Shown: one piece after another, positions 8,123 to 17,180 of the stretch
How positions within the stretch are numbered: position 1 is the stretch's first letter
How the letters are laid out: each line of letters starts with the position of its first letter
NCBI GenBank assembly: GCA_029961075.1
Contig: JASBVL010000042.1
Coordinates: 1 to 46,638 of the forward strand
DNA length: 46,638 nt
Direction of reading: 5' to 3'
Origin: Sphaerobacter sp.
GTDB taxonomy: Bacteria; Chloroflexota; Chloroflexia; Thermomicrobiales; Thermomicrobiaceae
Program-made: the position numbers and the translations under genes
Notes under the pieces: model-generated
Seen by the model: the letters and a program-made list of their open reading frames with translations, nothing else
What the model was told of the DNA's origin: nothing
Database searches by the model: none

Positions 8123-10006
8123 GTGGATCCACGCGCCGGCCGCCCGCTGCTGAAACCGCTCGTCCCCCCAGCCGCGCCGGGGCCTCAGGTGCGCCCACGG
8201 CGGCGGCGCTGGCGCTTGGCCGCGACGATCAGCCTGCTGGCCCTCCTGGTGCTCGGGGGCTGGGCGGGCCTGCGCGTGCGCGGCGCGCTGGCCGCCTACC
8301 GGGACGTCCGCGCCGATGTCGCGGCGCTCGAGGCGACGCGGCCGGCCGACCTCGCCCGCCTGAACGAGGGTGACCTGGCGCAGATCGCGAGCGATCTCGC
8401 CCGCCTGCAGCACGACCTGCGCCGCCTCGACGCCGCGCTCACGCCGCCCGCCGGCGCCGCGCTGGTGGAGCGGCTGCCGGGGATCGGCCCGCGCTACGCG
8501 GCCGGCCGCCGCCTGATCCGCGTGGTGGAGCTGCTGGCGCGCGCAGGCCGCGCGGCCGCCGAGGTCACCCGCGAGACGCTGATCGCCCTCCAGGCCACCG
8601 GCGTCCGGCGGGCCGCGACGGCGACCGGGCCGACCTGGCTCGAGGCCGTCCAGGCGCAGCAGCCCGAGCTGGACGCGATCGTGGCCCAGGTGGAGGAGGC
8701 ACGACAGCTTCGGGCCAGCATCGATCCCCAGGCGCTGCCCGCCGCGGCCCGGGCGCGGCTGTCCCAGCTCGACCGGGCGCTGGCGCTGGTCGCCCCGCTC
8801 CGGGCCGTGACCGAGGAGCTCCCCCTCCTCGCGGCCGCGCTCGGGGGGGACGGGCCGGCGCGCTATCTCGTCCTGTTCCAGAACCCGGCCGAGCTGCGCC
8901 TGAGCGGCGGCTTCCCGGGCACGGTGGCGCTCGTCACGCTGGAGCGGGGCCAGGTGGTGGCGTACACCTTCCACGACATCTACGCGCTCCAGCAGGCGTA
9001 CCTGGCCGGCCGGCAGACGCCGGTCCCGGCGCCGTGGCCGCTGGCGCACTACTTCCGCCACGCCGAGCTGCCGATCCAGGACGCGACCTGGTGGGCCGAC
9101 TTCTCGCGCGGGGGCGCGCAGCTCGCCGCGATGTACGGGGCCACCGGCTGGCCGCCGATCGACGGGGTTGTCGGACTCACGCCGGCCGTGGTCCGCGACC
9201 TGCTGGCGCTGACCGGACCGGTGACCGTGGAGGTGGACGGCGCGCCGCGGGTGATCACGGCGGCCAACGTCGACGCCGAGATCGAGCGCCAGCGCTTCGT
9301 CCACGGCAGCAACCCGGCGGCCGAGACGCACAAGGCCGTCCTTGCCCTGGTCGGGCAGGCGCTGATCGAGCGGCTGACGGCGGCCGACCGCGGGCTGCTG
9401 CTCGAGGTCGCCCGGGCGCTCCGCGCGGCGGCCGACCGGCGCGACCTCCAGGTCTACGCGGTCGATCCGCAGCTGCAGGCCGCGGTGGACGCGCGCGGCT
9501 GGAGCGGTCGGCTGGAGCCGGCGCCGGGCACGCCGACCCTGGCGCTGAGCGCGGCCAGCCTGGTCACCAACAAGGCGAGTCGCGTCGTGGCGCCGCACCT
9601 GACGCTCACCGTCGCGCCGCCGCACGCGGGCCGGCGGGCGGTGACACTGGAGGTCGCGCTCGCGCACACCGGTGACCCGAGCGCCGACCCCTACCATGCC
9701 GGCTACCAGCGCTGGTGGCTCGAGGTGCGCCTGCCGGCGGGGAGCGTGCGCCAGGACGCCAGCCACGCGCCGCTGCCCGACCCCGACGCGCCCAACGGCG
9801 GCAGCTACGAACTCGAGCTCGCGCCCGGGCAGACCACCCACTTCAGCCTGCGCTTCAGCATGCCGGACGCGAGCCAGCTCCTGCTGCGCCGCCAGCCGGG
9901 GCTCACGCCGGTCACCGTGGTGGCGACGACCCCCGGGTGCCGCGCGCCCCTCACCGCGACGCTGACGCAGGACCTGACGATCGACCTCGCCACGCTCTGC
10001 CGCTGA
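8123..10006 (+). CDS. DUF4012 domain protein, membrane-anchored
   Basis: A 627-residue protein with a basic N-terminal tail (RPRRRRWR), one membrane helix (LAATISLLALLVLGGWAGL), a helical segment and a long extracytoplasmic part. The middle section matches the DUF4012 style: YLVLFQNPAELRLSGGFPGT, then a block around WWADFSRGGAQLAAMYG and DGVVGLTPAVVRDLLALTGPV. DUF4012 proteins are common in EPS/cell-surface clusters of Gram-positive and Chloroflexota genomes, but their biochemical role is unknown to me. GTG 8123 lies 6 bp after the kinase stop, so the pair is almost certainly co-transcribed and may be translationally coupled. No signal-peptidase site is obvious, consistent with an anchored protein. 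Confidence 0.85.
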   Translation: MDPRAGRPLLKPLVPPAAPGPQVRPRRRRWRLAATISLLALLVLGGWAGLRVRGALAAYRDVRADVAALEATRPADLARLNEGDLAQIASDLARLQHDLRRLDAALTPPAGAALVERLPGIGPRYAAGRRLIRVVELLARAGRAAAEVTRETLIALQATGVRRAATATGPTWLEAVQAQQPELDAIVAQVEEARQLRASIDPQALPAAARARLSQLDRALALVAPLRAVTEELPLLAAALGGDGPARYLVLFQNPAELRLSGGFPGTVALVTLERGQVVAYTFHDIYALQQAYLAGRQTPVPAPWPLAHYFRHAELPIQDATWWADFSRGGAQLAAMYGATGWPPIDGVVGLTPAVVRDLLALTGPVTVEVDGAPRVITAANVDAEIERQRFVHGSNPAAETHKAVLALVGQALIERLTAADRGLLLEVARALRAAADRRDLQVYAVDPQLQAAVDARGWSGRLEPAPGTPTLALSAASLVTNKASRVVAPHLTLTVAPPHAGRRAVTLEVALAHTGDPSADPYHAGYQRWWLEVRLPAGSVRQDASHAPLPDPDAPNGGSYELELAPGQTTHFSLRFSMPDASQLLLRRQPGLTPVTVVATTPGCRAPLTATLTQDLTIDLATLCR

Positions 10007-10018
10007 GCGCCGGGCGAT

Positions 10019-10714
10019 CTAGCCGGGCGACTCCGACAGCGGAGGCCGCGCGGACGGGGGTTCGAGCCGCCCGGTGGCCGCCTGCGCGAGCAGGTCGCGC
10101 ACCTCCTCGTCGGTAGTCGGCGCAAAGTCCTCGTACCACAGGCCCACGGCGTGGAACGGCTCGGGGGTGGCGTAGCAGACGACCTCGTCGACCAGCGGCT
10201 GGAACTCCGCGCACGTCTCGGGCGAGGCGACCGGCACGGCCACGACGATGCCCGCAGGCCCCTGCTGGCGCACGGCGGCCACCGCGGCGCGCATGGTCGC
10301 TCCGGTCGCCATCCCGTCATCCACCAGGATCACGAGCCGGCCGCGCACGTCCGGCGGCGGCCGGTCGCCACGGTAGGCGCGCTCGCGCTGCGCCAGGACC
10401 ACCTGCTCCCGCGCCGCGACCGCGTCGATCACGCCGGCCGGGATGGCGAGCTGGCGCACGACGTCGCGGTTGAGCACGCGTGCGCCGCCGCTGGCGATCG
10501 CGCCCATGGCCAGCTCCTCATGCTGCGGCACGCCCAGCTTGCGCACGACGATGACGTCGAGCGGCGCGCCGAGCGCCCGCGCCACTTCGAAGCCGACCGG
10601 GACGCCGCCGCGCGGCAGCGCCAGCACCAGGACGTCCGGGCGACCGGCATAGCGCGTCAGCAGCATGGCGAGCCGTCGCCCGGCATCGCGTCGGTCTCGA
10701 AAGCGCACGTCCAT
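10019..10714 (-). CDS. Phosphoribosyltransferase family protein
   Basis: A 231-residue type I PRTase-fold protein. The PRPP-binding signature is VILVDDGMATGATM at about residues 128-141. The N-terminal half contains LALPRGGVPVGFEVARAL and IVVRKLGVPQHEELAMGA, a pattern typical of predicted phosphoribosyltransferases often paired with dienelactone hydrolase-like or erythromycin-esterase proteins. A specific nucleobase cannot be assigned. It is convergent with the DUF4012 gene (12 bp between stops). Upstream is only a 98-bp gap to the CpsB-type phosphatase, so the two may share a transcript. Confidence 0.85.
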   Translation of the reverse strand: MDVRFRDRRDAGRRLAMLLTRYAGRPDVLVLALPRGGVPVGFEVARALGAPLDVIVVRKLGVPQHEELAMGAIASGGARVLNRDVVRQLAIPAGVIDAVAAREQVVLAQRERAYRGDRPPPDVRGRLVILVDDGMATGATMRAAVAAVRQQGPAGIVVAVPVASPETCAEFQPLVDEVVCYATPEPFHAVGLWYEDFAPTTDEEVRDLLAQAATGRLEPPSARPPLSESPG

Positions 10715-10812
10715 CGGATGCCCCCGGCCTACTCAATCCAACGCGCTGTGCGGCCACGCATGCGCGCCACCGCTGCCGGGATGGGTCGCAAGTGCGCGTC
10801 CACCCGTCGGGT

Positions 10813-11616
10813 CTAGCGCCAGCGAAGCCAGCCCAGGCGCGAGCCTCTGCGGGGTACCGCGGCCTTGGGGATCTGGATGGGCTGGCCCTGCAGCACGCCG
10901 GCAGCGGCGTGGGCCATCCACCGGGCGTAGTCCGTGCCGGCGAGGGCGGCGGCCCGCTCCAGTGCCGCGCGGATGCGCGGCGGCCGGGCGTCCGCGTCGT
11001 GCGCGTCGCTGGCGATGAGGTGCGCCGCGTGGCAGCGCAGGAGCTCCTCTGCCGCCCAGCGCGCCTCGCGGCCGTTGCGCCCGAAGAGCGAGTCGCCGTT
11101 GAGTTGCACCAGCACCCCGCGGTCGATCAGGTCCAGGATCAACCCCGGGTCGCGCTGCACCGGCCGGTAGCGTTCGGCGTGCGCCAGGATCGGCCACAGG
11201 CCGGCGACCTGGCAGTGGTAGACGGCGTCCAGCAGGAACGGCGGCCAGCCGCCCCAGAGCGGCAGCTCGAGGAGGAGGTAGCGCGTCCCGGCGAGCGTCA
11301 CCAGGTGCCCGGCGCCCGCTCGCTCGGCCAGGTCGGCCGCCAGCCGGACCTCGCTGCCCGGCACGACCCGAAGTCGCAGCCCGGCGTCGGCGGCGAGGCG
11401 GTTGAGCTGCGCCACGCCGGCGTGGATCTGCTGCGGCGCGGCCTCGCTGGCGTGGGGCGTCGCGGCGATGGTCCGCACCCCGTCCGCCTCGGCCAGGCGC
11501 AGCATTCGCAGCGCCTGGTCCAGGTCACGCGCGCCGTCGTCGACCCCGGGCAGCACGTGGCTGTGGAGGTCCACCAGCTCGGGCCAGCCGCTCGCGGTGG
11601 GCGCCGTCGCGCGCAT
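10813..11616 (-). CDS. CpsB/CapC-type tyrosine-protein phosphatase (PHP fold)
   Basis: A 267-residue metal-dependent phosphatase expected to dephosphorylate the BY-kinase tail and so control EPS assembly. The PHP metal motifs are DLHSHVLPGVDDGA at the N-terminus, AATPHASEA, then HAERYRPVQ and SDAHDADAR. The region LLLELPLWG matches the family's conserved strand. ATG 11616 is preceded by GAGGAGGAACAGGC, an excellent ribosome site, so residues further upstream in the open frame are not coding. It is divergent from the riboswitch-controlled beta-helix gene; the 292-bp gap contains both promoters and the riboswitch. Confidence 0.92.
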   Translation of the reverse strand: MRATAPTASGWPELVDLHSHVLPGVDDGARDLDQALRMLRLAEADGVRTIAATPHASEAAPQQIHAGVAQLNRLAADAGLRLRVVPGSEVRLAADLAERAGAGHLVTLAGTRYLLLELPLWGGWPPFLLDAVYHCQVAGLWPILAHAERYRPVQRDPGLILDLIDRGVLVQLNGDSLFGRNGREARWAAEELLRCHAAHLIASDAHDADARPPRIRAALERAAALAGTDYARWMAHAAAGVLQGQPIQIPKAAVPRRGSRLGWLRWR

Positions 11617-11754
11617 GCCTGTTCCTCCTCGTGTCCACGACCGCGGTACCAGGCGGGGTCGGGCCATCCGTACCACGGGGCGTAGCCCATATGGTGCGAC
11701 GCATTGGCCCCAGCGGCCCCTGCCCAGGCCGCGCCCCGCCCACTACGCTGAGCA

Positions 11755-11832
11755 TAGCTGAGAAGGGCAAACCCGTCGCGAGGCGGGGGCGCAAAGCCAT
11801 GGACCTCCCTGCGAGGCCGCCAGGCTGCCGGC
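11755..11832 (+). promoter_or_regulatory. Cyclic-di-GMP-I (GEMM-I) riboswitch
   Basis: The aptamer hallmarks occur in order: GGGCAAACC (11765-11773), a 6-bp stem CCCGTC/GGCGGG closed by a GCGA tetraloop (11778-11781), GCGCAAAGCC (11789-11798), a second arm CCTC/GAGG (11804-11807 with 11813-11816), and the closing CCAGGCTGCCGG. This is the GEMM-I consensus with its GNRA loop. Downstream, GGTTTGCCC (11868-11876) is the exact complement of the core GGGCAAACC. GTTCCC (11857-11862) can pair with GGGAAC in the ribosome site (11901-11906). A translational on/off switch for the next gene is inferred. Confidence 0.93.
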
Positions 11833-11908
11833 ACGTCTCCTGCGCACGTCGCCATCGTTCCCCGCCCGGTTTGCCCACCCGCCAGCGCAAGTGGAGCGGA
11901 GGGAACCG

Positions 11909-13273
11909 ATGGCGGACGCACGGCACGAGCCGCGAGGATGGTCGCGGCGGGATTTCCTGAAACTCGTGGTAGGCAGCGCCGTGAGCCTCCCGGTGGTGGC
12001 CTGGGTCGCGCTGCCGGGCGCGGCGGCCGGGGCGACCCCGGGCCGGGCCCGTAAGGCGCTGACGCGGACGCCCGCGCGCCCGACCCCGGTGCCCAGGGCG
12101 CGGGCGAAGCCCACGCCGCGGCCGAGCGCGAAGCAGCCCCCCACCCCGACCCCGTCCCGGTCGATCCCGGATGACAATTGGGTCAATGTCCGCGACTTCG
12201 GCGCGGCGGGAAACGGGCGCGCCGATGACACTTCGGCCATCAGCGCGGCCCTGGCGACGGCGAAGCGCCGCGGCGCGCGCCTCTACGTCCCGGCCGGGAC
12301 GTACCGGGTCACCCGCACCGTCGTCATCGACAGCCCGCTGCGGATCACCGGCGAGGGTCGCGATGCGGTCACCATCGCCGGGGTCGGCACGATGGACATC
12401 CTCGCGATCACGCGGACCAGCGGGGTCGAGATCGCCGGCCTGACCCTGACCAACCTGAGCGACAGCGCCGAGTGGGGCGAGGCCATCCATCTCACGGACG
12501 CGAGCGACATCACCATCCAGCAGTGCCGGTTCACCCACCTCCCCGATACGGCCGTCGGTCTCATCCGCGTCGCGCGGGTCACCGTGGCTGACTGCGAGTT
12601 CAGCGACGTGCAGGGCTCGGGGGTCCGCCTCCACGACCCGGGGGCTGGCGGGGCGAACGCCTATGTCTACGTCCGGGGCAACACCTTCAAGGACGTGGCA
12701 AAGTGGGACGCCGCCGGGCACGCGGCGGTCCAGGCACACGGCGGCGCCGGGTTCACGCAGGCGCACGTCTGGGTCGAGAACAACTATGTCGAGTCCCGCT
12801 CAGTCGGCATCGGGCTCGATGCGGTCGACTACGCCACCGTCATCAACAACCGGATCGTCGGGAACGGGGTGCGCGGGGAGGGGATCGCGTTCACCGGCGC
12901 GCACAACCGGATCGAGGGCAACCAGATCAACAATGCCTACGCGGCCGGGATTCTGGTGTGGGGCGTCAACTATCGGGCCATCGCGGACAACGTGATCCAG
13001 GGGAACACGTGCTGGGACAACGCCCAGGGGATCGCCATCGTCTGCGGGCAGGACGGCACGGTGATCGACGGCTTGCAGGTCGTGGGGAACCGCTGCTACG
13101 CCTCCTCCCCGGCCAGTCGGCAACAGTTCGGCGTGCAGTCGTACATCGATGGGGCGACCGACTTCACCTGGGTCAACGTGGTGATCGCCCACAACGACCT
13201 GCGCGGCAACACGGTCGGTCCCATCAACCTGGTCCCGCCGAGCCAGGCGACCATCACCAACAATCTGGGCTAG
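11909..13273 (+). CDS. TAT-exported right-handed beta-helix (pectate-lyase-like) protein
   Basis: A 454-residue exported protein. The N-terminus has a twin-arginine signal (WSRRDFLKL plus hydrophobic core ending GAAAGA). A Pro/Thr/Arg-rich linker of about 50 residues follows, then the pectate-lyase_3 start VRDFGAAGNGRADDTSAISA. Repeated Asn-rich beta-helix coils run to the end (NNRIVGNGV, HNRIEGNQINNAY, NTCWDNAQGI). Such proteins bind or cleave polysaccharides or are phage-type depolymerase folds; the substrate is unknown. ATG 11909 follows GGAGGGAACCG, which the riboswitch can sequester. A c-di-GMP-controlled EPS-modifying or cell-surface protein is the natural reading of context. It is convergent with the EPS operon. 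Confidence 0.88.
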   Translation: MADARHEPRGWSRRDFLKLVVGSAVSLPVVAWVALPGAAAGATPGRARKALTRTPARPTPVPRARAKPTPRPSAKQPPTPTPSRSIPDDNWVNVRDFGAAGNGRADDTSAISAALATAKRRGARLYVPAGTYRVTRTVVIDSPLRITGEGRDAVTIAGVGTMDILAITRTSGVEIAGLTLTNLSDSAEWGEAIHLTDASDITIQQCRFTHLPDTAVGLIRVARVTVADCEFSDVQGSGVRLHDPGAGGANAYVYVRGNTFKDVAKWDAAGHAAVQAHGGAGFTQAHVWVENNYVESRSVGIGLDAVDYATVINNRIVGNGVRGEGIAFTGAHNRIEGNQINNAYAAGILVWGVNYRAIADNVIQGNTCWDNAQGIAIVCGQDGTVIDGLQVVGNRCYASSPASRQQFGVQSYIDGATDFTWVNVVIAHNDLRGNTVGPINLVPPSQATITNNLG

Positions 13274-13292
13274 CCACCCGGGCCGAGCTCAC

Positions 13293-13314
13293 GGTCGGCG
13301 GCGTGCCGCCGACC
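13293..13314. terminator. Bidirectional hairpin between convergent genes
   Basis: GGTCGGCGGC-GT-GCCGCCGACC forms a perfect 10-bp stem exactly between the beta-helix stop and the glycosyltransferase stop. No U-tract is visible on either side; the position argues for termination in both directions. Confidence 0.5.
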
Positions 13315-14507
13315 TAGCCGTGTCTGGCGCGGGCGCTGGCCTGCGCCTCGCGATAGATCGCCAGCAACCGATCGTAGTTCGCGTCGGCGGTGTACGTCGC
13401 CTCGTAGACGCGGCGGGCGGCGCGACCGAGCGCCACCGCAGTCGCCGCATCGTGGGCCAGGCGCGCGACCTGCGCCACGAGGTCGGGGGCGCTCCCCGGC
13501 GTCACGTGCAGCCCGGTCACGCCGTCCTCGATGATCTCCGCCGCGGCGCCCAGCCGGCTGGCGATCACCGGCAGCCCGCAGGCAAGCGCCTCGACCAGGG
13601 TAACCGGGAAGCACTCGTACCAGACCGAGGGGAAGATGAGCGCCCGCGCCTGGCGCATCTGCTCCAGCACCTCCGGGCGCTCCAGCCGGCCCAGATAGCG
13701 AATCGCCGGCGACACCCGCGCGGCCGCTGCCACCTGGGGTGCCAGCGGTCCGTCCCCGACGATGTGCAGGGGCTCCTGCCGGCCGTGCTCGATCCAGGCG
13801 CGCAGCAACGTCTCCACGCCCTTCTCGACCGTCAGCCGCCCGACGAAGAGGAAGAACGAGCCGGGCGCGCGGCGCTCCCCGGGGTCGGGCGCGACGAAGT
13901 TCGGCTTGATCACGATGCGCTCCGGCGGGAAGCCGGCCGCGATGAAGCGGTCGCGGGCGACCTGGCTGAGCGCGATGTAGCGGTCGACCCGATAGCGCCA
14001 GGTACCGAGGAGCCGGTGCAGGCCGATCATGGCGGCCACCGCCGTGGTCTGGGCAGACGAGCCCCGGTAGCAGCGGTGGGCGACCCCTGGCCAGGGGAAG
14101 ACGCGGCCGAGGCAATCCTCGCAGACCGCGCCCGCCCGGTAGAGGGTGGCAGCGGGGCAGATCGGCCGGAAGTTGTGGAGCGTCTGCACCACGGGCACCC
14201 CCTCAGCGCGCGCGGCGTAGCAGGCGGCGGGGGAGATCAGCGGGAAGGTGTTATGCAGATGCACGATGTCGGGCCGGTGCTGGCGGATGGCCTGGCGCAC
14301 GGCGCGCGCCCCGTGGCGGGACCAGGTCGTGCCGACGGCGAGCTGGGCCGCGGCCACGGGCGAGGGCCGCGCCGGGATGGCGCGGTTGTCGAAGACCAGC
14401 CGGGCGACGGTGTGGCCGCGCCCTTCGAGCAAGGCGGCCTCGGCCGCTACGACGGCGTCCTCGCCGCCCGGCTGCTGGTAGCGGTTGTGGACGATCAGGA
14501 TGCGCAC
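13314..14507 (-). CDS. Glycosyltransferase family 4
   Basis: A 397-residue GT-B retaining glycosyltransferase, last gene of the EPS operon. It starts MRILIVHNRYQQPGGED, typical of GT4 enzymes that follow the GGED motif. The donor-binding domain has FFLFVGRLTVEKGVETLL and the EX7E-type segment around SVWYECFPVTLVEALACGLPV, followed by ASRLGAAAEIIEDGVTGLHV. CEDCLGR with HRCYRGS in the N-domain suggests a small cysteine cluster, possibly metal binding, also seen in relatives. GTG 14507 overlaps the end of the upstream polymerase gene by 13 bp. The added sugar cannot be named. Confidence 0.9.
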   Translation of the reverse strand: MRILIVHNRYQQPGGEDAVVAAEAALLEGRGHTVARLVFDNRAIPARPSPVAAAQLAVGTTWSRHGARAVRQAIRQHRPDIVHLHNTFPLISPAACYAARAEGVPVVQTLHNFRPICPAATLYRAGAVCEDCLGRVFPWPGVAHRCYRGSSAQTTAVAAMIGLHRLLGTWRYRVDRYIALSQVARDRFIAAGFPPERIVIKPNFVAPDPGERRAPGSFFLFVGRLTVEKGVETLLRAWIEHGRQEPLHIVGDGPLAPQVAAAARVSPAIRYLGRLERPEVLEQMRQARALIFPSVWYECFPVTLVEALACGLPVIASRLGAAAEIIEDGVTGLHVTPGSAPDLVAQVARLAHDAATAVALGRAARRVYEATYTADANYDRLLAIYREAQASARARHG

Positions 14508-15880
14508 CGGCGCGTCCTCCCGGGCGGGGCGGCCGCCGACGGGGCGGTCACGGGGGACGGGGTGTGGCCGGCGAGGCCAAGCGAGGTGCCGACCACAATC
14601 GCCAGAGGCGCCATGATGAAGGCGTAGACCAGGAGGTTGTCGGTCACCATCCCGAGCGCCACGGCGACGAGCGCGAGCACGGCGGTCTGGTGCATTCGCG
14701 CGGTGGCGTCGCCGGCACGCTCCGCCCGGCGCCAGGCCCGCCAGGCCCCGCGCAGGAGCAGCGCATACCCCAGCAACCAGAGTCCCAGCCCCACCACCCC
14801 GAAGTCGTGGAAGAGGCGCAGATAGTCGTTGTGCGGGTGGCCGAGGCCCGGGATGACCCGATCGGCCAGGGCGCTGGCGGAGCCGGCACCGTACCCGATC
14901 CAGGGGGACTGCCGCGCGGCGGCCAGGGTCGCCGCCCAGACCTTGGTGCGGCCCATCGCGTTGATCCGGAGGCCACCCACGCTGAGGGAGACGTCCCCGT
15001 CGAAGAAGCGGGCGCGGAGCGGCTCGATGTGCACAACGGCGGCGTAGAGCGCCACGGCGACGACCAGGCCCAGCGCGGCGAGCCGGATCCACCCGCGCGG
15101 CGTGCTGGGACTGAACTGCGCCAGCGCGACGAGGAACGCCGCGACGACCAGGGCGGTGCGGGACAGGCTGATCGCGATCAGCGCCAGGATCACCGCGGCG
15201 GCCAGCAGCGTCGCGCGCGAGCCGTGCCGCCAGCCGACCAGATACCAGGCGAGTGGGAGCAGGGCGAAGGCCGCGTAGCCCCGCGGCCCGATCCCGAAGT
15301 CGGCCGCCGAGCGGAGGAACACCAGCCCGAGCACGGCGCAGCCCGTGGCGAGCCAGGCCGCCCAGGCCAGGCTGCGCGCGACCGCGTCGGCGAAGGCGGG
15401 CGACCGCTGCACGGTCGCCGCGGTCAGGAGGATCAGCCCGGCGAAGGCCGCGATCACGAGGAGAAGCTGCATCCCCGGCATCGTCGGGCCGTTCCCCGCC
15501 AGCGTGCCGAGCGCGCCCCAGGCTGGCAGGAGCGCGAGCGGCACGGCGGGGCGCAGGGCCGGCCCGCCCCACTCCCCGCGGAGCACCCAGAGCGCCCACG
15601 CCAGCCCGGCGACGAGCGCCGTGATTACCCCGAGCAGCGAGACCGGGCCGAGCCGCACCGTGATGAGGAGGCTGGCGCCGCCGCTCAGGACCATGACGCT
15701 CAGCACGAAGGACCGCGCGGCACCGGAGAGCACGAGCACCGTCGGCACGACCAGTGCGCCGGCCAGCAGGATGAACGCGGGCGGCAGCACGGCGCAGGCG
15801 ACGCCGGCCAGGGCGCAGGCGCCCGCGCCGCCGAGGATCAGCCCCGGCCGGCTGCGGATCGTCATCCCCCGATCGAGCAC
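14495..15880 (-). CDS. O-antigen ligase/polymerase (Wzy-like) membrane protein
   Basis: A 461-residue polytopic protein with about ten to twelve hydrophobic helices and a large loop between later helices. The GRTKVWAATLAAARQSPWIGYGAGS stretch, GHPHNDYLRLFHDFGVVGL and the following LLGYALLL helix are characteristic of the O-antigen ligase/Wzy family: the conserved His-Asn-Asp-Tyr region lies in the periplasmic loop. It would polymerise lipid-linked repeat units or ligate polysaccharide outside the membrane. GTG 15880 is preceded by GGGGGAGG and preferred; ATG 15865 is possible but has no spacing from its purine run. It overlaps the next gene by 13 bp. Confidence 0.88.
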   Translation of the reverse strand: MLDRGMTIRSRPGLILGGAGACALAGVACAVLPPAFILLAGALVVPTVLVLSGAARSFVLSVMVLSGGASLLITVRLGPVSLLGVITALVAGLAWALWVLRGEWGGPALRPAVPLALLPAWGALGTLAGNGPTMPGMQLLLVIAAFAGLILLTAATVQRSPAFADAVARSLAWAAWLATGCAVLGLVFLRSAADFGIGPRGYAAFALLPLAWYLVGWRHGSRATLLAAAVILALIAISLSRTALVVAAFLVALAQFSPSTPRGWIRLAALGLVVAVALYAAVVHIEPLRARFFDGDVSLSVGGLRINAMGRTKVWAATLAAARQSPWIGYGAGSASALADRVIPGLGHPHNDYLRLFHDFGVVGLGLWLLGYALLLRGAWRAWRRAERAGDATARMHQTAVLALVAVALGMVTDNLLVYAFIMAPLAIVVGTSLGLAGHTPSPVTAPSAAAPPGRTRRCAS

Positions 15881-15916
15881 GTCGCCCGTGCCTCCCCCAG
15901 CCCGCGCGCCGCCGCG

Positions 15917-17125
15917 TCAGGGCCGCACCGCGAGGCGCACCGCCTGAAGGTACGCGCGGGCCGCGTTCTCCGGCGTGTAGGGCGCGACGAGGCGCACGCT
16001 CTCGCGGCCGTGCTCCTCGATGCGCCGCGGCGTCGCGACGTAGGATGCCATCAGTCTGGCCAGCTCGGCAGGATCCTCTGGATCAAAAATGTGACCATTC
16101 ACCCCCTCCCGAACGAGGTCCGGGGCCGAGCCCGCATACTTGGACACAAGGACCGGCAGGCCCATCCACATCGCCTCGGGGACGACGAGCGCCCAGGTGT
16201 CCTGGAGCGTGGGCAGCACGAAGACATGCGACGCGGCGTAGTGATCCCAGACCGCGTCGGGTGGCGCGTAGCCCGCGAACCGAACCCGATGGCGGATGCC
16301 CGCCTCGGCAGCCTGACGCTCCAGCGCGGCCCGCTCGGGGCCGTCGCCCACGAGTTCCACCGTGAAGGTCGCCCCAGCTCCCAATTGCTCATCCAGCAGT
16401 GCCGCCGCTCTGAGCAGGGAGGCCACCCCCTTCCCCGCGACCAGTCGGCCAACGAACAGAAAGCGGACCGGCTCGCCCGGCTGGAGACGGCGCGGCGCGG
16501 AACCGGCGAATCGGGCGGGCGGCGGCTCCGGGACCAACCCCCCAGCGACGATGCGGTCTGGTGGAGCACCCACCGTCTCGACCAGATACTGCGTGGCCAG
16601 CGTGCCATTGACCACGAATGCGCGTGCCCGCCGCGCCATCCAGCGCCGCAGCGCCAGGCGGGACGGCCGCACCGTGCGCTCGGTGTGGGGTGTGCCCTCC
16701 CAGAAGAGCACGGTGGGATAGCCCAGCAGGAGGGACGTCAGCGTCCACACGCTGAAGTTGTTGGCGATGACCGCCTCGGGCCGCTGGCGGCGCAGCGCGG
16801 CGGCGAGGCCGGGCGCCAGGACGAGGCTCGTCTGGCTCTGCCTCCCGGCGTCGTGGTGGCGGGAGAGCCACAGGTAGCGCCCTCGGATCGTCCGCTTGGG
16901 GAACGATCCCAACTGCTGCGCGAGCCGGTCGTTCCGCGTCGGCTGCGTGCGCAGCGTCACGACCACGAAGCCGTCCCCCACCATTCGGTGCAGGGCGTCG
17001 AACACCGGCACCCGGTACGGGTGGTAGGTCGGACTGAGGTAGACCAGCCGTCGCACCGGGCTCGCGGTGGGCATGGCCCCGGCAGCGCCAAGGGCGTTCC
17101 GCTCTGAACGTGACCGCGTCGTCAC
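15917..17125 (-). CDS. Glycosyltransferase family 4
   Basis: A 402-residue GT-B glycosyltransferase. The N-domain begins near RRLVYLSPTYHPYRVPVFD. The donor-site half contains VRFLFVGRLVAGKGVASLL, VELVGDGPERAAL, RFAGYAPPDAVWDHYAASHV, and the EX7E-like VPEAMWMGLPVLVSKYAGS. GTG 17125 is preceded by GAGGAGGAAC at ideal spacing and is preferred to the internal ATG at 17074, which lacks a ribosome site but begins just before conserved sequence. It lies 55 bp from the flippase gene upstream and 36 bp from the polymerase gene downstream in the same operon. Acceptor and donor are unknown. Confidence 0.88.
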   Translation of the reverse strand: MTTRSRSERNALGAAGAMPTASPVRRLVYLSPTYHPYRVPVFDALHRMVGDGFVVVTLRTQPTRNDRLAQQLGSFPKRTIRGRYLWLSRHHDAGRQSQTSLVLAPGLAAALRRQRPEAVIANNFSVWTLTSLLLGYPTVLFWEGTPHTERTVRPSRLALRRWMARRARAFVVNGTLATQYLVETVGAPPDRIVAGGLVPEPPPARFAGSAPRRLQPGEPVRFLFVGRLVAGKGVASLLRAAALLDEQLGAGATFTVELVGDGPERAALERQAAEAGIRHRVRFAGYAPPDAVWDHYAASHVFVLPTLQDTWALVVPEAMWMGLPVLVSKYAGSAPDLVREGVNGHIFDPEDPAELARLMASYVATPRRIEEHGRESVRLVAPYTPENAARAYLQAVRLAVRP

Positions 17126-17180
17126 GACGTTCCTCCTCGCCGCGTGCGGCGTGCATCCCGGTCGGCAGGCCATCGGGGGG

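Noticed and set aside
14564..17107. Long plus-strand frame opposite the EPS glycosyltransferases
   Set aside because: It is antisense to three recognisable genes, has no ribosome site or domain, and has the Arg/Gln/Gly-rich composition of shadow frames.
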